Shown here piece by piece: positions 1-12,101 of a stretch of 27,827 nt of DNA. The notes beneath the pieces are model-generated. The model ran no database searches. It was not told the origin of the DNA and saw only the letters and a program-made list of their open reading frames with translations. The number at the start of each line of letters is the position of its first letter. Within the stretch, counting starts at the first letter, position 1. The stretch comes from Larix sibirica (Eukaryota > Streptophyta > Pinopsida > Pinales > Pinaceae), in assembly GCA_004151065.3 (NCBI GenBank), contig NWUY0300029611.1, forward strand, positions 21,501 to 49,327, given 5' to 3'. The position numbers were made by a program, and so were the translations under genes.

Positions 1-355
1 ACAAAGGTTGGAGTATTAATTATCCTAACACTATATACACATGATATCATGCACAATTGGAAACCTATCAAAAGAATCTCCGTGCAAAGTTCACTTGAAA
101 ATAGAGAAACCTTATCTAACACCAGTTTCCTATTCACCCTAGCATGTGCGCGAAAGATTCATAGGGAACAAGGCCTAACAATGGAAAAAGTAGTGTTTGA
201 CCCTAAGAGAATAAGGAAACATGGACTTGTTCATACTGCATTTTCTCGTGTCAGGAACATTCAGTCCCTTTATCTCATAAACAAACTAGAAAAAAAAATA
301 TTTTTTCACTTTGCCAAAAAGTTGCTATTGAAATAGATAGACTTGAAACACTGTC
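1..355 (+). pseudogene. Helitron (PIF1-like SF1B) helicase, C-terminal fragment
   Basis: The frame is open from base 1 to 336. It carries two late helicase motifs: ARKIHREQGLTMEKVVFDP, resembling the IH(R/K)SQGLT motif, then HGLVHTAFSRVRNIQSLYL, resembling the GLVYTALSRV motif VI region. The FDP...HGLV spacing and the SLYL tail are typical of plant Helitron RepHel helicases rather than host PIF1. After an A-run at about 291-298 the homologous reading moves to another frame (QKVAIEIDRLETLS, about 313-355), so a frameshift has broken the end. The Rep nuclease and the rest of the helicase would lie left of the window. An intact protein would unwind DNA during rolling-circle transposition; this fragment cannot. 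The Helitron assignment is from remembered family motifs and is fairly confident. Confidence 0.72.
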
Positions 356-407
356 GTTATTTTGATGTATTCTATCTATCAACAACTACAGTCTTAAACA
401 TCCTTCA

Positions 408-1720
408 TTGCAACCATCAACTATAATTCAACTCTTCTCAACGACATATAACAAGGTTTTTGAAGGAGATGTCTTAGCATTCCATGGACCTAGCCAAAGC
501 AAAAGTTCAAATTCACCTACAAAATCCCAATTGGTTCATGCTGATCTAGTGGACAAGGATGAGCTTATGACAATAAAAGAAGACATTAAAAATCACTTGA
601 TTCCTTGTTTCATTGATCAATTTTCTCCTAGAACTAGTTTTAGAATCATTGACTTTCCTTAAAGAAAAATGACCATATCATATAGGAGATGCAAAGTATT
701 GCATTGTCCTTCTTGAAAAAGCAAAAGTTGAAATTATTGAACAAGTTTACAAATATCACAAACTTCCACCGAACACCACAATAAATGAATTGATGGCATC
801 AAATGAATATTACTTAGTTGGCTATATTGTGGTAATTGTTATTGGGTGCCAACAAAACAATACATAGTATGAGCTAAGCATCAAAGACAGAGAAACAACA
901 TATGCCAATGCAATTGTAAGTATTTTCCCTTTTTGATACAAGCTATGTGCCTATTGGCCCCTTTGCAACTACTTTTGTCTTTCTGTCTAGTGAAAATTGA
1001 AATTATTGCAATGCCTCTGATTCCTTAGACATACTCTAGCAACATCTTGCAAATATAGGAACATCTTGCATGTGATAGTGCACCATTGTACTTGTTCACA
1101 AACGTTGTAAGAAATGATCCAAAAGGGAGTCAAGGAATATAATTCTATGCAACAAAATTTGTAGCTGTCCTTAACGATGAGTTTTCAAAACAAAGTTTGC
1201 TTGCAATTTTCCACTCTAAGGCTCAGGTAACTCGATTTTGACATTTTCCCCTTGCATTGTTCAATATACTTTTTGTTTTTAAGGTTGTTCCCCCCCCAAA
1301 AAAACAAGAGCAAGTAGTAAAAACAAGTTTTTGTATGTAGGTAAAAGGTTTGTTAAAAGCGAAAAATGCTTTTGCACCACCATTTCAAGAAATTTGCACT
1401 AAATGTGAGCAACCAATGATACATAGTTTATCAAATTGCACATCCTTCAAGGAAGCAATGGAAGGAAAATATGAACACAGTGTTTTCAGAATGCATTTTA
1501 GAGACACACAATGGAACGATTGAACGTGCCTAACGCACTCCATCACTTGAAGAATGTTTCCCAGAAATTGCCAAAAACTCTTTTGAAGATTACTCAAAAA
1601 GCACTGTATCCACTTTGTTCTATTTGCAGAAACTATGTCAAAAAGGCCTCTTCACATTGACAGTAGACAACAATATTACTGAAGTAAAAAAACTGTGACC
1701 ACTTCCTTAAAACTTTGCAT
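408..1720 (+). pseudogene. Fragmented coding-like segments behind the helicase, possibly RPA-like
   Basis: Coding-like pieces occur in shifting frames. One spans about 408-660, with acidic VDKDELMTIKEDIKNHL. A second, about 690-915, has KAKVEIIEQVYKYHKLPPN and then NEYYLVGYIV, and ends at a consensus donor (GTAAGT near 916). A third, about 1095-1225, has FTNVVRNDPKGSQG and then FVAVLNDEFSKQSLLAIFHS, and ends at CAG/GTAACT. A fourth, from about 1342, has a Cys pair CTKCEQPM (codons at 1395 and 1404); a second pair, CSIC, follows near 1618. Plant Helitrons often carry an RPA70-like single-strand DNA-binding gene with OB folds and a C-terminal zinc ribbon. The position next to the helicase and the two Cys pairs fit that, but I cannot recognise an OB fold by eye. 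Splice sites and stops suggest a spliced gene now decayed. A captured host gene fragment is the alternative. Confidence 0.3.
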
Positions 1721-4395
1721 CAATGTTTCCATTATTAGAAAACAGTTTCTTTTTTAAAAAAGACCTTCAATTTTGGAAAATTAGGTGTCTGTCATTACTT
1801 CTACATGTCTCTTAAAACCTATTTCAATAGTTTTGCTGCTACTTGATCCAAAATTTGTATTAATGTTACTAGACTTGTACAAGGAAAACTTGCTTTGCAC
1901 CTTTGGAGCTCTTTTAATTTTTGGGAAAAAAAAATCCTATTTAGACTGCAATGGTAATGCTGTGTATACATAGTTGCATACTTGTATCTCAAAATTGGTT
2001 ACATTCTAGATGCAATTTACAATCCTCGTTGGCTTAAAGGTTACAATGCTTTATAGTCAGAGTCTATGCGTGCTTTAATACTAGCGTAAGTCAACATTTT
2101 CCAAGTATGGATAATTCGTAATTAAAGAGACTTATTTGCTTCCACTAATCATAGATTGTTTATTGCATTCAACACAAAAATTTGTTATTTCCATTCCTGG
2201 AAGTTGGCAAAAAAAATGTGAATGAAAACACGCCAATATATATATGCTCATGCATTGCTATAATAATTTTCTAACATGTTCACGATGGCCCTTTATCTCT
2301 TTGATGATTTGCATTTTATCATCTGCTAATGTATAACTGGCGACCTGCATGGTAACATTCATCATATGTTAGAGCTAGGTTTGATATGGATTTATAAAAT
2401 TGTATCTAATTCCTTTGCCTATTCCAAATATAGCTAATGACCATTGACAATTGGTCTAGCTTATTGTAACAAGTCTTACAATTGAGTTGCAACTACACAG
2501 CTAACTATAACTGTAGATAGTTATCCATATCTCAATATCAATTGTAGCTCTTATTTGGGTATTTATGCAAGTTACAATCATATTAGATTGCTTTTGGAAT
2601 GTGGAGTATGGTTTCTGATTTCACTAGAGATAGCAATCTTTGTCTTTCTCGATTTTGATTATCAATTTCAATTTTCATGTATGCAAATTCCAAACTATAT
2701 CTTGTTCTCAATGATTTAATAACATGTGTTGGTGACAAATATTGGTTGAACATTATAGGTTTGTGCATTTATGTTCTAGTTTCCCATTTTCAGAATTTTG
2801 TGATATTGACAGTGAATAAATATATTACACTAAAGTTAGGACATTACGTCGAGACCTATTTGGTATTTTATCTAAATTGGTAATACTGGTATAGGTTCCT
2901 TTGTCCTTTCTTGCTTAATTGGAATCAATGTTGTTTCTTTGATTCTACATCTATCTACATTTCATTGGTGCTTCTTAAAGTCACATAGAACTCTTAGTTC
3001 ATGATACTGCCATATGCTAAAAAATATGATTATCATTTGTCCCATTATGTTAATCAATAATGTCATAGACATATAAACAATTTTCCCCTTGCAACCTTCT
3101 GTTTGCAAAATGCTTTCTGATAATGCCCTTCTGGTTTTTGGTTATATCATTTTCCTCTTTTTACATCAAATTGCACAAAGTGAGACACCGATATGCACAT
3201 TTACAAATTGCATATTGCAGCCTCTAGTTTCCTACAAAGACTTTTGGGTCCCAAAGTCTTCTAGCAGAGAAATGTGGAATAAGTTCTACATGCACAATGT
3301 TCACCAGTTTATTATTCAGTGCCATTAATTTATCCAGTCCTTCAAGTGCCATTGAGAGATATCTTGGAAACTGTATTTGCAAGATCTCCAACCTACATTT
3401 TAATGAAGCAATTAATTGTTATGATCATTTAGAAAAGCAACTACACTTGTTGGCAGTAGTAATCAACTGCTTTAGTGTGCAAATCTCGATGGCAATGAAT
3501 CTTTGCCAAATGGTCACACTATCTCTAGTGACAAAGAGTTGGTCCATACTGCAAAATCATTTATAGGAAATAGAGGAAATATGCAATATGAACAAGGTTA
3601 GATGGATTTGAGTGCAGTGCATTGCAATCTTGGATTCAACATTTGTAAAAACTTGCAACAATTGGGTAAGTGTTCTGTCTGAATCAATTTCATTTTTCTT
3701 TTCAATATGCTCATGAAGAAAAAAGAAGAAGAAAAAAAACAGAAGTTGGAAACATGCCTTCCTATCACCTTGCATTTAATGTGGACAATCGCTTTATTGT
3801 AACTAGGAAAATGCTCTCAAAGATCTTGAACAAATGGAAAAAAGCAACAAATGTTTATTGATATACTTTGCTTTACATGGTACTTAGAAGCCAAGTTTTA
3901 TTGAATTACCTATTTGCGAATTTGATGAAATGGTTGACTTGTCATCACAGTGTTATCTATAACTTCAGGCAAATTATCCACAAGCTTTTTCTACTAGTAT
4001 CAACATTAACATCAAATACCAATTTCTCCCACAAAAGTTTTATTGTTTATCATTTCATTGCTTTTAATATTTTTATGATACAGTATAAGAGATCATGTAC
4101 TTTACATATGTCCTAAATATTTCAATATCTATTATTGATAAATGCATTGAAATTGCTTTACTTGTTACATTGCATAATATAATGATGCTAATTCTCTGGA
4201 CACTAGCTTTGCTGACGAATATAGTCAAAGCAACTGCCAATCTTTATCAAGCGACTTTGGCTTTAACAACAAGCTTATGTGCCCGTTGTGGCCATTTAAC
4301 AATACTAAACAAACATTGGGTACATAGTATTGAACATGATGTGTTTCCAACAAAGCATTGTAGTTGTATACATCTTGGTGTTGGCAATTGCTCCA
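1721..4395. other. No gene recognised; AT-rich spacer with short chance frames
   Basis: Several 60-106 codon frames occur on both strands, for example at 3297-3566 and 4095-4415 (+). They overlap each other and lack motifs, consistent composition or neighbours, so I treat them as chance. A purine-rich tract lies at about 3715-3742. Part of this may be Helitron interior or intron DNA belonging with the segments to the left, but no Helitron 3-prime terminus (hairpin plus CTRR) could be assigned. Confidence 0.4.
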
Positions 4396-5425
4396 AGTTA
4401 AAGATCCACTTCTGATTTGTTCCCAACTTAACAAATTGATAACATGATTTTCCTAGGAGGCAATGCTTCTTACAACAAAGTCCTATAGATAGATTCAATG
4501 GAAGCTCGGACTCTATTAAACAAAAGAAACATTCCCAGGTAAATTGCTAGTCTTAATAAAGAAATTAATAGTAAATACTCAAATTAAAGCTATATTGGAA
4601 CTATGGCATTCTTGGTCAATAATCCTCATTGTTCACATCATACTATACCACATGCTTATCTATGTAATGCCATTGTTCTGAAACAACTTATTTCTGTAAT
4701 TACGTGCACCTTTCAGGTTAATAGCACATACATTACTGCAAACAACTTTATTTGAAACCAACCCTATGTTTACACACCTATAGGTAGTAATATGTTGTCG
4801 TCATATGAAATAGACATTGCTTACCTTGTTTCCATAATATCGACTAATAGTGTGTTAGCCGCAGTTCAAACTTGGACTTGTACTACTAGTCTAGGCAACA
4901 ACTGATCTCATTAAAACCAAATTCACTCACAAGCTTACCACTTGAGGTTTGTTGTCATTTGTCCTGCTCATGCATATTATTTTCAAATGATTTGTCAGCA
5001 TTTTGCTTTGACTTCTTGATTAATCATTTATCTTTGGTTCCCGTTGAAGAAAAGCCTCAAATCCAAAAGGAGAAAAAACTTGCATCCTGGGCTCCAGATG
5101 TATCTAGTGATCTTGGCGTTGACAAACAACTATTTTACTCATGCCCTTTAAAAAAGTATTATATTCTCAAATGCATTAAAGTTTTGACAGCTTTCTTCAT
5201 GTTTCTTATTAACACACTCTTTTGCTCTGCACCACCGCATTCCTTCCCTCCAGAAATAGTCACAAGTAAATTATAAAATTTTGCATTCTGGCCTTTAAAC
5301 ATTTATCACTACCTACAAGATTCGCCTTTGGTTGTTTTTGTTTCATCGCAATAGACAGATGAAAGGAAAAACGAGGAGAAGGATGAAAGAAAATAAAAGT
5401 ACAATGTTTGATGCATTCATCAGGT
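4396..5425 (+). other. Weak exon-like segments, unrecognised
   Basis: Three stretches look more coding-like than the surroundings. One near 4455-4540 ends at CAG/GTAAAT. One at about 5037-5170 reads VPVEEKPQIQKEKKLASWAP and continues DVSSDLGVDKQLF; it is charged and low in the F/L/I runs typical of noncoding DNA here. A Lys/Glu/Arg-rich piece near 5352-5424 ends at CAG/GTAAAAG. They could be exons of the same decayed gene that starts near 408, or of another captured gene. I do not recognise a family and no complete exon chain can be assembled by eye. Confidence 0.2.
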
Positions 5426-6788
5426 AAAAGTATCTTCCCCTTTTCCTGTTTAAAATTTTATTGGTCTTTTGAACGTATTTTAGATGCCATTTTACTAGAA
5501 CTTATTGTTGAGTATTTAGAACCATACATGATGAAGAAAGTTCAACATCATGATCCAATGAAACATTTTTTTGCAAATATTTTATTCATCCATTTCAATG
5601 GGTTTCTACTAACGGAAAAACATAATTTCGAAAGATACCAATGGCACTTACAAATGTTTTTAGAAGAAGGTGAATTTTAACAATGACATTTACAAACGTA
5701 CTTTCTATATATTTGCAACCTCATATGTGTAGTAATAGGCCGGTGACACAATATGTTTTGCATTATTGCCATTTTTCCCATCCTCTATTCAATTGATATT
5801 ATGTTTGCGTCTTTATTTTTTTCTATTATATATTCCATTCTTGCACAATTATAGCATTCCTTGGCTATTTTTCATCATGCCTATGATGAAAGGAAATCCA
5901 CTCTTTCTCAATACAAGGTCATTGGTTTGATCAAATAATTACAAGGAGTTTATGCATTTTAGTTTTCAATCATTTTCTACTTTTGTGTTATGACAAGAAT
6001 TAAAATCTTGTGTGCTCTACATCCTAAAGTTGACTCTCATCGACACCATGATATAATGCTTTAAACTAGTGAATATGCACAAAGTTCTGACACAAACACT
6101 CTCTCTTTTCTGTCTCTAAAAATTGCAATTCCCCAAATGGCTTGTACACTTGGTACTGTTTTGAAATCTCGTTTTGCAATAACGCAGGGACATTGTCACC
6201 ATGTAGCTCTTGTTCATAAAATCAACTAAACTTACATTAAACAACATGTCACATTAAATCTACTAATTTTTAAGATGTAAATCATTGGAAATATATTAAA
6301 TTTATATAAGCATATAAATTTGCATTAATTAAAAATTAACAAAATACATAAGATCAAGTTCAAACATATATATAATTTAAACAACATAAATATTATATAT
6401 ATAAAATATGGGTAATCAAGTATTACAATTGTTATAGCCTAATATTGTTCATTCACTTTGTCACGAGCATTATCGCCCTTACACATTGGTTTTTGAAGCC
6501 TTAGCCTCATTTCCATCACCTTATGACACCAAAATTAGCAGGAAGAATTGTGTAATTTCTTAAGTTTGATCATTAAATTAAGTGCAAGGTATTCCCTTAG
6601 TATTTCCTATTGCACGTTGAATTCCTCAAAATCCACACCATAGTCCCCAAAATAGAAATGGTTATCTCACTTGGCTCATTAATGTTGTATGCCTTCCAAA
6701 GTGGTGTACTAGCCTAAAGTGGACATCACCAATTTATTATTTCTAAAAATAACCTTTGATATGGTCTCCAATACCTATTCTTATCCCA
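5426..6788. other. AT-rich noncoding stretch
   Basis: No recognisable coding content. A 90-codon frame at 5408-5680 (+) has no motif I recognise. Bases about 6240-6412 are extremely AT-rich with runs of TATATA, the kind of sequence found in LTR/UTR or matrix-attachment-like DNA; nothing specific can be assigned. Confidence 0.4.
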
Positions 6789-6935
6789 CTACTTCATTAA
6801 TGCAATGGGATTGTCCAGATACTTGTAAATAAATCCCTCATGGTCATCAATCACACCACTCATGGCAAGCAAGGTGATGTTTCCCAATTCCTTCCAAAGA
6901 GAAAACCACCTATTTGTGTCCCTTCTTTCTACCAT
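6720..6935 (-). pseudogene. Short minus-strand coding-like segment, unrecognised
   Basis: A 48-codon minus frame opens with ATG at 6935-6933 and ends at a TAG at 6791-6789. It reads MVERRDTNRWFSLWKELG, then VIDDHEGFIYKYLDNPIALM. The same frame continues past the single stop as WDKNRYWRPYQRLFLEI to about 6720. Tryptophan, charged and helical residues are unusually frequent for chance translation of this AT-rich DNA, so a decayed exon or transposon fragment is plausible. I recognise no family. The overlapping 80-codon plus-strand frame at 6840-7082 looks like its shadow. Confidence 0.25.
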
Positions 6936-8615
6936 ATAAAAATTCACTCTACACCATCTAGAGATTGGAGTGGATTAAGACAAGAGGAAACAAAGAAACC
7001 TCCCTTGAGGCAATGTAATTCACTTTCTTCAACCAACTACCACGAAGGTGCATGTAACTATTCTTATTTCCCCTTTTGTTAAATCAATAAAATATTTAAA
7101 TTATTTGCTATATGTTATGTTCATGATGGTTTGGTTTATATTTCTTTGCTCTGCATAATATATAATGGATTGGAATGTCCTTTATTTTCTTAGCTCTTAT
7201 GGCTTATATCTTTTGATCTAGTACTTAGACAACACAACCTCTAAGAAAGTGCCTTTTAGGTCATGTTGGTGATCAAACATCAACATTAGATTGGTGACTG
7301 TCCAAGGGATGAAATCCTCATTTCATCCTTGGTTATATGTGTTCCTCATTAGGAGCGAGCTTCACTCAATGGTGGTTTAATTTACTTGCTTTCTAGTATG
7401 TTTTCTATGTTGCTACAACCTTCAATTTTTAGGTGACTTGGGTGTGAAACCCTCTCTTTTTCCCTCGACCATGAGATGTTTCCAAGCTTTTTGATTTATG
7501 ACCTCATGAGAATTTCTCTTTTGTAAAGTGTGTAGTTGTTATTTTCCTTGGGAAAAATGTGGCATTGTTGTGTTCTTTCTTATTTTCAATGTTTTCACTC
7601 TCAACTTAATTATGGAATTTATCCTAACTTGCATGCTTGAACCTTTTGTTTGTTTGTTGTTAGATCTCAATTGTATTGTTCAATATTCCCTTGCTGGACA
7701 TTGTAGGTAGGGAAAAGGTTTTAAACCTTTAGTACATACTTCCATTAGGAATCCCAGTTGGGATATTTAGCTTATTTCTATTTTAGCTATATTATTTGCT
7801 AGAATTGAGTTAAAATGTTAGTTATTCCTCTTGATTTGATTAAAATCCCATTAATATTAGTTAAGGGTTCAGTCTTCCTTTGTTGGAATTTATTCATTCT
7901 TTTTGCAAATCATAGGATTTATAGATTACATGTTTCATTTCATCTCCTAGCTTTCAAATCCTTTTATTTTGTTTGCTCATTAGCAAAATTTCTAGAGAAA
8001 AAATTGCTTAAGAAAAGAACCTAATTTACTTCCTAGTGTTAATCATTAGTTTCTCCTGCATTTCATTTAAAAGATTGCACTGGTCATAATGTTTTTGAAA
8101 GTATGCCTTTTACATATTCAAAAAAGTATTCTTTGTTGCTGTGAGAAAAAGTATTCTTTGCTCTTTACTGTCTAGCATTTAGTTCTTTTCCAATATTACA
8201 CTTTATTTTTTACGGCAGTTAGTTTCAATTAATCTTTTGTTGTACACACCATTTTGTGCACACGCTTGAATCCTAAAGCAAATACTTGGTTTGTGACTCC
8301 AAGTTCAACCCAAAAATCAATAACTAATTAAAACAATTAAAATTCCTCACTTAAGGACACAAAATAATATTTAGTTAGGGTAAGGTTTAGGGGATACGCA
8401 TCTAAATAATTTGTCGCAACCATTTACATTTCAGATAGTTTTTGTCCCTTAGGGTGCTAATCCTTTTTATTGGATAAGGTTCAAAATCCATTCAACAATA
8501 GGTGTACCTTTTGGAGTAGATAATGCCAAAGTTGGGGCTGGAAGTTTGATTGAGACTCATATCTCTTTCATACCAAATATCCTTTGACCTTTTAATTCCA
8601 GATTGAAGGCAAGGT
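6936..8615. other. No gene recognised; T-rich spacer
   Basis: The plus strand is strongly T-rich. The 60-70 codon frames at 7528-7710 and 7815-8024 are hydrophobic translations of T-rich DNA without motifs. A 17-bp palindrome lies at 7714-7730, and a short repeated AAAAAGTATTCTTTG occurs twice between about 8120 and 8161. Nothing else is supportable. Confidence 0.45.
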
Positions 8616-8631
8616 AACATGTTGCACGTAT
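8616..8631. repeat. Left copy of a 16-bp putative target-site duplication
   Basis: AACATGTTGCACGTAT is repeated exactly at 9692-9707. The similarity stops abruptly on both sides of the 16 bases, as expected for a target-site duplication made by a LINE-type endonuclease. Confidence 0.55.
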
Positions 8632-9691
8632 TTCTCTTGGATTTTCCAGGCCACCTCCCTTTGCTTTGGTGGAGGAATCTTCCCAGTTCCATCCTCGTTT
8701 TCAATGTGTGGAAGAGAAACTAGCTCTCAAGGACTTATGGATGTGGGTCAACAGGTAAGGGGATTGAACACACCCACTTATTAGTTGGATCTGGTCTTTT
8801 CACCATTTATTCCTAGTAGTATCACACAAGAGAGGCTCATTCCTTTGTTGCAAACCACCACCAAATGGGTTCCATTGGCAACTTAAGCACTCCCGAGGGA
8901 GGTCTCTCTGTTGACAAGTCTTGTTTCGATTTGGCTAAGCTTTTAATCGTCTCTTTTCCGAGGCATGTTGAGTCTTATTAGGGAGACACTCTATAATTGG
9001 GTGAAGTTTACTCTCTAGAGGAGAAGAATCAGGAGGGAAACCGATTGATAGCTTTGAGATAGTGGCATCCTAGAGGGAAATTTTCACCAATTTCAAAGGA
9101 AATATTGAATACTTTAAGAAAATGCTAAGGGTGGTCCATGAAGGAATTGGTGGTGTCTTGTAGAAGATTATGGGGCTCATTAAGGAAGCAAGCTACAACA
9201 ATTGTAGGATGGCATGCATGGAGATGACATTGATGGTAACATGAGGGAGCACTTTGCACAAATAGAGAAAGTTCGTCGAGACCTTCATAGGATTCTGTAG
9301 TTGCTTCAAGGAGGATATGGCCAAAAATCGCTCTCGAAGGAATCGTTCCCTATGAACGACAATTTAGTCGCTCAAACCCTCCAAGGGCCTTATGGATAGG
9401 CTTGGAAAAGAATCGGTCTCTGCTATTTTTTCCCTATATATAGTCTTATGTTTTTCTGTGTACTTCTATGTAATCAACATGTAAGAGTCCACAACACTCA
9501 AACAATAGTTTTTGATAGGAGCTTAGCTAGAAAGTTTTTTGAAATTTGGAAAACAACATGAATATATGTAAGAAGAAATCTAAAGGACCTCTGTAGAACT
9601 TTACTTTCAGTTTTGTTAATGGTTGTAAGATGTAAATCATTGTTGTGCTCAATAGTTTAATACAAAATATTTTCAGTTTCTATTTAAAAAG
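8632..9691 (+). mobile_element. Putative retroposed 1060-bp insertion (LINE-mobilised transcript or LINE tail)
   Basis: The segment lies between two identical 16-bp direct repeats. Its right end looks like the 3-prime end of a plant transcript: TTTAATACAAAATATTTTC followed by an A-rich remnant (TATTTAAAAAG) directly before the second repeat. Coding-like pieces with stops occur in the plus direction, for example NIEYFKKMLRVVHEGIGG near 9100 and EKVRRDLHRIL near 9268, but I recognise no family. A TATA-like CTATATATAG lies near 9443. A LINE 3-prime fragment, a processed pseudogene or a retroposed transposon transcript all fit. The poly(A) is too decayed to prove retroposition. Confidence 0.42.
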
Positions 9692-9707
9692 AACATGTTG
9701 CACGTAT
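9692..9707. repeat. Right copy of the 16-bp putative target-site duplication
   Basis: Identical to 8616-8631. It is preceded by an A-rich end (TTTAAAAAG), which fits the 3-prime side of a retroposed insertion on the plus strand. Confidence 0.55.
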
Positions 9708-10249
9708 CTGTCAAGAGGTATATTTGTGGCCATTATCTAGGTTCCCAACTAGGTGGTTCTTGTAGGAGGGAGGGAACTTGAGACAGATAATTGTTGGATG
9801 ACTAGAGTTTTTCCTAGTGTCCTTAACAATAACTATCTCATTTGCATCTTCACTCACTCTATTGGTGAACATTGTCTCCCAAAATTTGAGTATTTGGAAT
9901 ACCCTTGTTTGACTCTTCACTCTTTCCTAGCAATGGAATCGCTCTCCCAGTTGTTGAGGAAAGTTTGGAAGAGTATTTCATTTTATTTTCAAATCATTTT
10001 GAGTATCTCCACCCTTTAGGATTAGTGAACCTTTTTTTCATTTTAGGGGGACATTTTATTACAATATTTATTTAATTGATCGAAACAACTTAGACCCACT
10101 TTGCACTTCATTCCAATTCAATACACCATAGAATTAATTGCAATTTATTTATGTACGTTTCATTCATCTTCTTTGGAGCTATTGATTTAATAAGAGGTTG
10201 CATAATACTTAGTCAATATTGCGCCCACCATATCCATTAGGAATTATCA
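9708..10249. other. Spacer left of element A; nothing recognised
   Basis: An 88-codon plus frame (9753-10019) and a minus frame (9711-9920) overlap and show no motif. If element A kept a 5-prime LTR or leader it should lie here, but I find no primer-binding site or convincing LTR end. Confidence 0.35.
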
Positions 10250-11560
10250 AATACTTAAGGATCTCCTCCCCACCCTTGGGATCCCCGATTGTATCATTAC
10301 TTGTGCTTGATGTGTGAGAATCAAACGAAACCAACCTTTCTCACTACCTAATTCCCCCTTGGGTTCATTAGATTTGGGATCTTTGGAGTCGGGTTCACCA
10401 ACACCATTACATAGAGACCCTACCCCACCGGTAGGTCTAGCAGTCAACATGTATGGAATAAAAACTCCATTCTCAATCTTAACCCTAATCCCAATCCAGA
10501 TCTCAATCCAAATACCAATACCATTGCAAGTATGAATGCCACCATGTTGAAACAACTTGAACCTTTAATTCATGACTAATTTTGATCTCCCTGATTTGAC
10601 TGGGATTACGAATATTCCCATCCAACATGACCCTACATGGATTTTTATACCCACCAAAGTACCCTCTAACATTCCAAAGATTGAAGATCATGTTGGGGAG
10701 GATCCCTCCAATCATATCATGTTTTTCATCTATGATGCTCCTCTAATGGTATTGTTGATGATTCTAGTTGTTACACACCCTCACTAGAGTTATGCCAAAA
10801 TGGCACATAAAACAAACAAACAAAAACACACCCTCATTTTGTGTCACTAGCATCAAATTTCCTTACATTCTTTCAATTACTTATTAGATATGAAGGAGTT
10901 GAAATTATTTTGTCATGTCATCAAGTCATTACTTCTCACATCACTAACTATTCCCTGAGTGGTGTAGAGGAAGGAGTCTCTATAAAATCAAAATATATGA
11001 TCACCTCTTTCTCGATTGGTTTTTGAAATCTTTCCCACCTATCATAAAAAAGGATGTCACCTCAGAATGACCACAAACTAAAGAAGAATCCATTATGATG
11101 GCTTATCAATATGACCTAATCTACGCTCAATTTGGGTATTTGTACTTAATCATTCTTGATTCCTTACTATTTGATTCATCTCATAGAGATCAACTAGGGG
11201 CATCTCATTTGAAAAATGGGGTGATAGGATCAATTGCATCTATATCCTACCTATATAACCAAGTGACATACCCCAGTGGTAATAACATGTATGACAATCA
11301 TTACGGTGGCAAGAAACCCATGTTTGGTCTACCTTCTAGGAAACCCCAAATACCCTACTATCCTTATATTCAATTGTGCTTGTCCTCACGTGTGGGATAT
11401 ATCACCTCTTACTTAGCCTCATGTCCATGGCCTCTCAGTAGTGGCACTATGTGTAGTAGTGCTTCTACTTCACATGTGGCTCCACTGGCCCATAATTTTT
11501 ATTTCCCTTTCTTGAACCTTCACCAACCTATTTAGTACCATAGGACCCTATTATCCTGCC
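10250..11560 (+). pseudogene. gag: Ty3/gypsy gag (capsid) of element A
   Basis: The retrotransposon capsid precursor, which packages element RNA. Recognisable pieces in order are: a Pro/Ser leader (10314-10535); KVPSNIPKIEDHVGEDPSNH near 10660-10715, matching the 'NIPKF(E)G..GEDP..H' capsid opening; TFFQLLIRYEGVE and HQVITSHITNY at about 10866-10950, matching the 'F..QLPIRYEG..L..HQ' segment; and YQYDLIYAQFGYLYLI at about 11101-11150, matching the C-terminal 'DLIYAQSGYLY' block, then NGVIGSI near 11215. The stretch expected between CSSN and the RYEG segment is largely replaced by unrelated sequence containing an ACAAACAAAC run (about 10812-10828). Multiple frameshifts and stops show it is dead. 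Confidence 0.72.
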
Positions 11561-11833
11561 TCAACCTATGGTTAATCAACCCAATACTCTTTGTTAAGGG
11601 AAATTTTATGTTGAGAAGAATGTGCCCAATATTCAACATACGCCCAAGAATCCAAATGTCAATAACAAAAATAAAAATAAAAGGAAAAAAAAATTAATAA
11701 TTAGAACCAAGAGGTTAGGGGAAACCCACCTAAACTATCTACCAATACTAGGGACAATCCAAAACCCATGAATCAAGATCCAAATAAACTTTCCAAATAA
11801 GTTAAAATCCCTCAACTTCTGACCAGCCACCCA

Positions 11834-11875
11834 TGTTCTTTTTGCAAGGTCTATGGGCGTTATACCAATCACTGT
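11834..11875 (+). other. Degraded gag zinc knuckle (His replaced by Arg)
   Basis: CSFCKVYGRYTNHC has the CX2CX4HX4C spacing of a retroviral-type zinc knuckle, which binds element RNA, but the His position is Arg (CGT at 11858-11860, one transition from CAT). It follows the gag core in element A, with shifted frames nearby. Confidence 0.6.
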
Positions 11876-12101
11876 CCACATGTATCTTGAGCCCATAAGT
11901 TGTGGGAAGGAGCTAGTCAACATGAGTCTACTAGTGCCTCTCAAGTTGAATCTAGTACTCAAGATACACCTCCTCCCCCTACCCAACCAATAGTATTACA
12001 AACCCTTTCCCTCTACAAGGTTTAGCCGCAACTTAGCCGATGACACCTTAGCCAAATGAACCATCTATGTTTGCTCCACTTGGAAATCCTTTCCAAAAAA
12101 A

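Noticed and set aside
4095-4498. Overlapping frames of about 70-106 codons on both strands
   Set aside because: Mutually overlapping, no motifs or consistent composition; chance in AT-rich DNA.
5408-5680. 90-codon plus-strand frame
   Set aside because: No recognisable motif, no splice or neighbour support; length is not exceptional for a 27.8-kb six-frame search.
9438-9455. TATA-box-like CTATATATAG as a promoter
   Set aside because: No gene starts downstream, and such strings are frequent by chance in this AT-rich window.
10247-10715. Minus-strand frames opposite the gag leader of element A
   Set aside because: The plus strand matches gag (GEDPSNH, DLIYAQ) in order; the minus frames are shadows.
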